A stretch of 9,036 nucleotides of DNA, taken from the NCBI GenBank assembly GCA_900548145.1, contig URJB01000070.1, positions 1 to 9,036 of the forward strand, in the 5' to 3' direction. This document shows positions 7,031-9,036 of this stretch, piece by piece. Position 1 is the stretch's first letter; every line of letters starts with the position of its first letter. The notes under the pieces were generated by a model. The model saw nothing but the letters and a program-made list of their open reading frames with translations. It made no database searches and was not told where the DNA came from. The stretch is from an uncultured Eubacteriales bacterium (lineage in GTDB: Bacteria > Bacillota > Clostridia > Christensenellales > Aristaeellaceae). The translations under genes and the position numbers were made by a program.

Positions 7031-8661
7031 TCGCCCTTCTCCTTTTTCCATGCCCGATCACGGTCAATGCGCATCAGTGTGCGTCCGTAGGCGCGGATCG
7101 TCACGGCTTCCTCCTGCTCCTCCGACGGCTCCCATCCGCTGAACAAGGCGTAGGTGGGATTGGACAGCACATATTCCGCCGCGCCCTCCGTCGGGATAAA
7201 GCGCTGCCGCAGCCGGGGCTCCATCACATAGAGGGCGTTCTCCAGCCCGGCCCGGGCCCACAGGTCGGCGGGCGCTATGACGATCTCGCCCTCCGTCCGC
7301 CCGGCCAGCGCCTCCAGCGCGTTCAGGACGCTGACGTTCCAGTAGTCCCGCTCCAGATCGTCCTGCCCGGTCAGCAGGCGGACGACGGGCTGCTCATAGG
7401 CGTACTGGTACGGATGCTGAGTGGCGATACCCACGCCCGTCAGAGCCATGCACAGGCTCAACAGAACGGTCAAAAGGCGGCTTGCCAGACGCTTGCCTTC
7501 CATCAGCCGGTACAAACCGTGCAGCCCGTAAGCCGCCAGCACCAGCATGGGCCCGTAGAGGAAATAGAAATGCCGCCAGCCGTTGTAAACCGTGGCATGG
7601 GCCAGCACCGCCGCTCCCAGCGGCAGCAGCCACAGCAGCGAGCAGAGCAGCAATCCCAGCGCCCGGTCGCTGCCATGAAAGCCTTTTTTCCAGCTTTTCA
7701 GCGCGCCCAGTTGGCCGACGGCGCACAAAAACAGCGTCCATAGCGGCGTGGTGGCCGCGATCATGTAGGGCAGATAGTACCATGGAAGCCGCTCTTTCCC
7801 TAACAGGAAGGTCGTGCCCCGGAAGCGGACGTAATTCTTCCACCGGCTGAAATCCAGCGCGTTTTCCACCAGATAGCGGAAAAACCCGGTCGGCTGCCGC
7901 CAAAGGGCGGGGGTCAGCAGGGCGTAAAACCCGATAAACCCGAAAAACGCCGCCAGCCCAGCCGCCCAGACTCTGCCCCCGCCCTGACGGCGGAGCAGCT
8001 GCCGCAGCAGCACAAACAGGGCGCATAGCCCCCAAAGGGCGAAGCCGATCACCTTCATGTTAGCGCAGAAGGCCCCTGCCAGAGCAAACAACAGCCCCCG
8101 CAGGACGCCAGGACGCTTCATCAATCGAAGGGCCGTCCATAGGACGCAGAGGGTCAGGGCCATCAGCACGGTATCTTTGTTGTTATAGTGCCCCTCCGCA
8201 AAAAAGCGGGGGCTTAACAGCAGAAAGCAGACCGCCGCCAGACTGATACCCCGGGACAGCTCCAGCTCCCGGCAGCAGCCGTACAGCGCCAGCGCACCCA
8301 GCGTGAATAAGACCCAGCACCAACCGTGCCATAGAATCATCCGGCTGTGCTCGGTCAGGTTCTCGTCCATCACTACGCCCGCCAGCGGATAGAACGCCGC
8401 CGCGCCGTGATCCCGCTCGATGCTTTCGCTGATGGGCAGCAGCTCCGACGTGGTGCCGTTGCCCTGCTCCTGCCAGTAGGCAAAGGCGCTTTCGTCCGCT
8501 CCCGCGGCCCGGACATACTCCCATAGATTCATCCGCAGGATGTCCATTTCCAGCCGTTCGTCCCACGGGCGGCCATATTGGGGGACCGTCACCAGCCCCA
8601 AAACCAGCACCAGCCCGAAAAACAGCGGTATCAGCCAGCGGGGAAGCGTCCTTCTGTGCAT
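7027..8661 (-). CDS. GT-C-fold membrane glycosyltransferase-like protein, paralog 1 (PMT/ArnT superfamily)
   Basis: 544 residues, first gene of the operon. Seen: a short basic N-terminus (MHRRTLPR), TM1 at about 10-26, and directly after it an acidic loop motif YGRPWDE (29-35) placed where GT-C enzymes keep their catalytic acidic residue. A second loop motif, ERDH, lies at 82-85. About ten further hydrophobic segments follow between 112 and 413. Conserved blocks are PRFFAEGHYNNKD (151-163), LLTPALW (248-254), FSRW (271-274), YNGWRHFYFLYGPM (359-372), HPYQYAY (416-422) and RDYWNVSVLNALEAL (438-452). A polar tail of about 130 residues (414-544) is probably outside the cell. Family knowledge: PMT/ArnT (GT39-like) enzymes transfer a sugar from a polyprenyl-phosphate donor to an acceptor on the outer face of the membrane. 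Inferred: the same chemistry; donor and acceptor are unknown. The start is backed by AAAGGAG 6 nt upstream. It is closer to paralog 3 than to paralog 2 (shared CAVGQL and YNGWRHFYFLY). The stop overlaps the next start (ATGA). Confidence 0.75.
   Translation of the reverse strand: MHRRTLPRWLIPLFFGLVLVLGLVTVPQYGRPWDERLEMDILRMNLWEYVRAAGADESAFAYWQEQGNGTTSELLPISESIERDHGAAAFYPLAGVVMDENLTEHSRMILWHGWCWVLFTLGALALYGCCRELELSRGISLAAVCFLLLSPRFFAEGHYNNKDTVLMALTLCVLWTALRLMKRPGVLRGLLFALAGAFCANMKVIGFALWGLCALFVLLRQLLRRQGGGRVWAAGLAAFFGFIGFYALLTPALWRQPTGFFRYLVENALDFSRWKNYVRFRGTTFLLGKERLPWYYLPYMIAATTPLWTLFLCAVGQLGALKSWKKGFHGSDRALGLLLCSLLWLLPLGAAVLAHATVYNGWRHFYFLYGPMLVLAAYGLHGLYRLMEGKRLASRLLTVLLSLCMALTGVGIATQHPYQYAYEQPVVRLLTGQDDLERDYWNVSVLNALEALAGRTEGEIVIAPADLWARAGLENALYVMEPRLRQRFIPTEGAAEYVLSNPTYALFSGWEPSEEQEEAVTIRAYGRTLMRIDRDRAWKKEKGE
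7039..7045 (-). promoter_or_regulatory. Ribosome-binding site that decides the start of paralog 2
   Basis: AAAGGAG on the minus strand, with GGAG at 7039-7042 lying 8 nt before the ATG at 7030. It lies inside the end of paralog 1 and downstream of the alternative ATG at 7051, so 7030 is the better start. Confidence 0.8.
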
Positions 8662-8667
8662 AAAAGG

Positions 8668-8674
8668 CTCCTTT
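8668..8674 (-). promoter_or_regulatory. Ribosome-binding site of paralog 1
   Basis: AAAGGAG on the minus strand, 6 nt before the ATG at 8661. Part of it can pair in a small hairpin: TTTCG (8682-8686) with CGAAA (8672-8676) around a 5-nt loop. Structure in the leader could therefore affect access of the ribosome. Confidence 0.8.
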
Positions 8675-8682
8675 CGTGCAGC

Positions 8683-8782
8683 GAAACGACTGTTTCAGAA
8701 TGCTCTGCTCTAAATAGAAACAGCGTCTCTGCCACTCCGCTCTGACCTCTTTGGGTCAAGACGGTTCAAAGCAGAGACGTTG
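8683..8782 (-). promoter_or_regulatory. Structured leader candidate upstream of the operon (nested and mutually exclusive hairpins)
   Basis: Read on the minus strand, a long nested hairpin is seen first. Outer arms are 8771-8782 with 8721-8732 (12 positions, one A-C mismatch; nine inner pairs are perfect, GTCTCTGC-type). Inside it, 8754-8764 pairs with 8737-8747 (11 positions: one mismatch, two G-U). The 3' outer arm overlaps the start of a second stem, CTGTTTC (8717-8723) with GAAACAG (8690-8696). That stem in turn competes with a third, GAAAC (8692-8696) with GTTTC (8683-8687), which ends just before the ribosome-binding site. The overlapping arms could form a switch or attenuator. A dispersed palindromic repeat that happens to sit in the leader is the main alternative. 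No leader peptide or known riboswitch is recognised. Confidence 0.45.
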
Positions 8783-8894
8783 CGTCGGGTTCTCAAACCA
8801 TTAGGGGGAAAAGGAAAAAAGTCGTAATTCCAATTTGCAAGCTGTTCCGCCTGTATCAACTGACCGTGTTTAAAAGGCGCTGCCCCTTGCGCAA
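8783..8894. other. Intergenic stretch, probable promoter zone
   Basis: No gene is seen. The segment includes the most AT-rich DNA of the upstream region (about 8815-8845, with a run of six A on the plus strand) and a 10-bp palindrome CTTGCGCAAG at 8886-8895. The operon promoter should lie here if the leader hairpins are transcribed. The best -35-like hexamer on the minus strand is TTGATA (8854-8859), but its matching -10 (CAAATT after 16 nt) is poor, so no promoter is called. Confidence 0.4.
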
Positions 8895-8919
8895 GCCGTG
8901 GCACCCGTCGTGCCACGGC
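8895..8919. repeat. Perfect 10-bp inverted repeat, unit 1 hairpin
   Basis: Arms GCCGTGGCAC (8895-8904) and GTGCCACGGC (8910-8919) with loop CCGTC. It directly adjoins the CTTGCGCAAG palindrome. Confidence 0.85.
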
Positions 8920-8963
8920 GGCCTGTTTCAGCCAACTTGCAGAAAATCACATCAGACCGGCGA

Positions 8964-8988
8964 GCCGTGACCCCTTCCGGGTCACGGC
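8964..8988. repeat. Perfect 10-bp inverted repeat, unit 2 hairpin
   Basis: Arms GCCGTGACCC (8964-8973) and GGGTCACGGC (8979-8988) with loop CTTCC. Compared with unit 1, the inner four pairs are changed on both arms in a compensating way. Confidence 0.85.
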
Positions 8989-9008
8989 GGTAAAACCCCG
9001 GCCAACTG

Positions 9009-9035
9009 GCATGTCTCCCTACGCCCCTGCGCGCC
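9009..9035. repeat. Direct repeat copy at right edge (GCATGTC-N9-CCCTGCGCGCC)
   Basis: GCATGTC (9009-9015), nine bases, then CCCTGCGCGCC (9025-9035). The same two blocks with the same nine-base spacing occur at 2-28, in the same orientation. In the left copy the second block is the 5' arm of a hairpin; here the window ends before the other arm would appear. Confidence 0.65.
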
Positions 9036-9036
9036 C

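Larger units (their letters stand above)
8895..9012. repeat. Tandem imperfect hairpin repeat (two units, about 69 bp apart)
   Basis: Unit 1 begins at 8895 and unit 2 at 8964. Each has a perfect 10-bp stem with a 5-nt loop that starts with GCCGTG and closes with CACGGCGG. After 9-10 variable bases comes GCCAACT (8931-8937 and 9001-9007), then one variable base and GCA. The four inner base pairs of the stems differ between units but remain paired, which argues that the palindrome itself is maintained. No poly-T follows either hairpin on either strand. Confidence 0.75.

Noticed and set aside
5564..7090. 508-codon open frame on the plus strand
   Set aside because: Antisense to paralog 2; Gln/Arg/His-rich low complexity, with no ribosome-binding site recognised.
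8830..8860. Sigma-A promoter with -35 TTGATA
   Set aside because: The -35 is good, but the hexamer at the right distance (CAAATT, 16-nt spacer) matches the -10 consensus at only three positions.
8710..8916. 68-codon minus-strand open frame (GTG start) upstream of the operon
   Set aside because: It starts inside a perfect hairpin and runs through the nested palindromes. Its residues reflect the repeats, and no ribosome-binding site was recognised before its GTG, so it is more likely non-coding leader.
8895..9035. CRISPR array
   Set aside because: Only two units and a possible third are seen, units are imperfect with variable stems, and the spacing is not a regular repeat-spacer pattern. The structure is hairpin-based instead.

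Overview
The window is one compact five-gene block, read entirely on the minus strand (right to left). It is flanked on both sides by short palindromic intergenic repeats. By eye the DNA is GC-rich (about 60%). Ribosome-binding sites are strong AAAGGAG types, starts are ATG or GTG, and genes overlap by 4 bp. The ABC exporter pair has the sequence style of Firmicutes/Clostridia exporters (GGTGSSKS Walker A, and a long WAWKHPH-type linker insert). My best guess is a high-GC gut-type member of the Clostridia (Oscillospirales-like); this is inference from sequence style, not a database match.

Layout in order of transcription. The right flank (8895-9036) holds a tandem array of hairpin repeats. 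A presumed leader (8662-8894) follows and contains a nested hairpin set ending at a good ribosome-binding site. Then come three consecutive paralogous polytopic membrane proteins of about 540-556 residues (8661-7027, 7030-5360, 5363-3732). They look like GT-C-fold, lipid-phosphosugar-dependent glycosyltransferases of the PMT/ArnT (GT39-like) superfamily, each with a shared C-terminal tail of about 120-130 residues. Next are two ABC exporter half-transporters (3727-1979 and 1982-60). The left flank (1-59) carries another hairpin and a copy of the repeat motif also seen at the right edge.

Junctions are very tight: ATGA overlap (genes 1/2), GTGA overlap (2/3), a 4-nt gap (3/4) and ATGA overlap (4/5). 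Co-transcription and translational coupling are therefore likely. The two ABC proteins have complementary defects: one has a degenerate Walker B (D for E) and switch residue (Q for H) with an intact VSGGQ, and the other has a canonical Walker B and His with a degenerate LSQGQ signature. This is the hallmark of a heterodimeric exporter with one catalytic and one degenerate ATP site (TM287/288, BmrCD, LmrCD type).

Working model (inference): the three GT-C enzymes transfer sugars from polyprenyl-phosphate donors on the outer face of the membrane, and the heterodimeric exporter moves a lipid-linked intermediate, acceptor or product. The substrate is unknown. No soluble glycosyltransferase, polymerase, flippase or regulator gene is in the window to narrow it down. 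The triple GT-C cassette coupled to an asymmetric ABC exporter is the best candidate for an undescribed system here.
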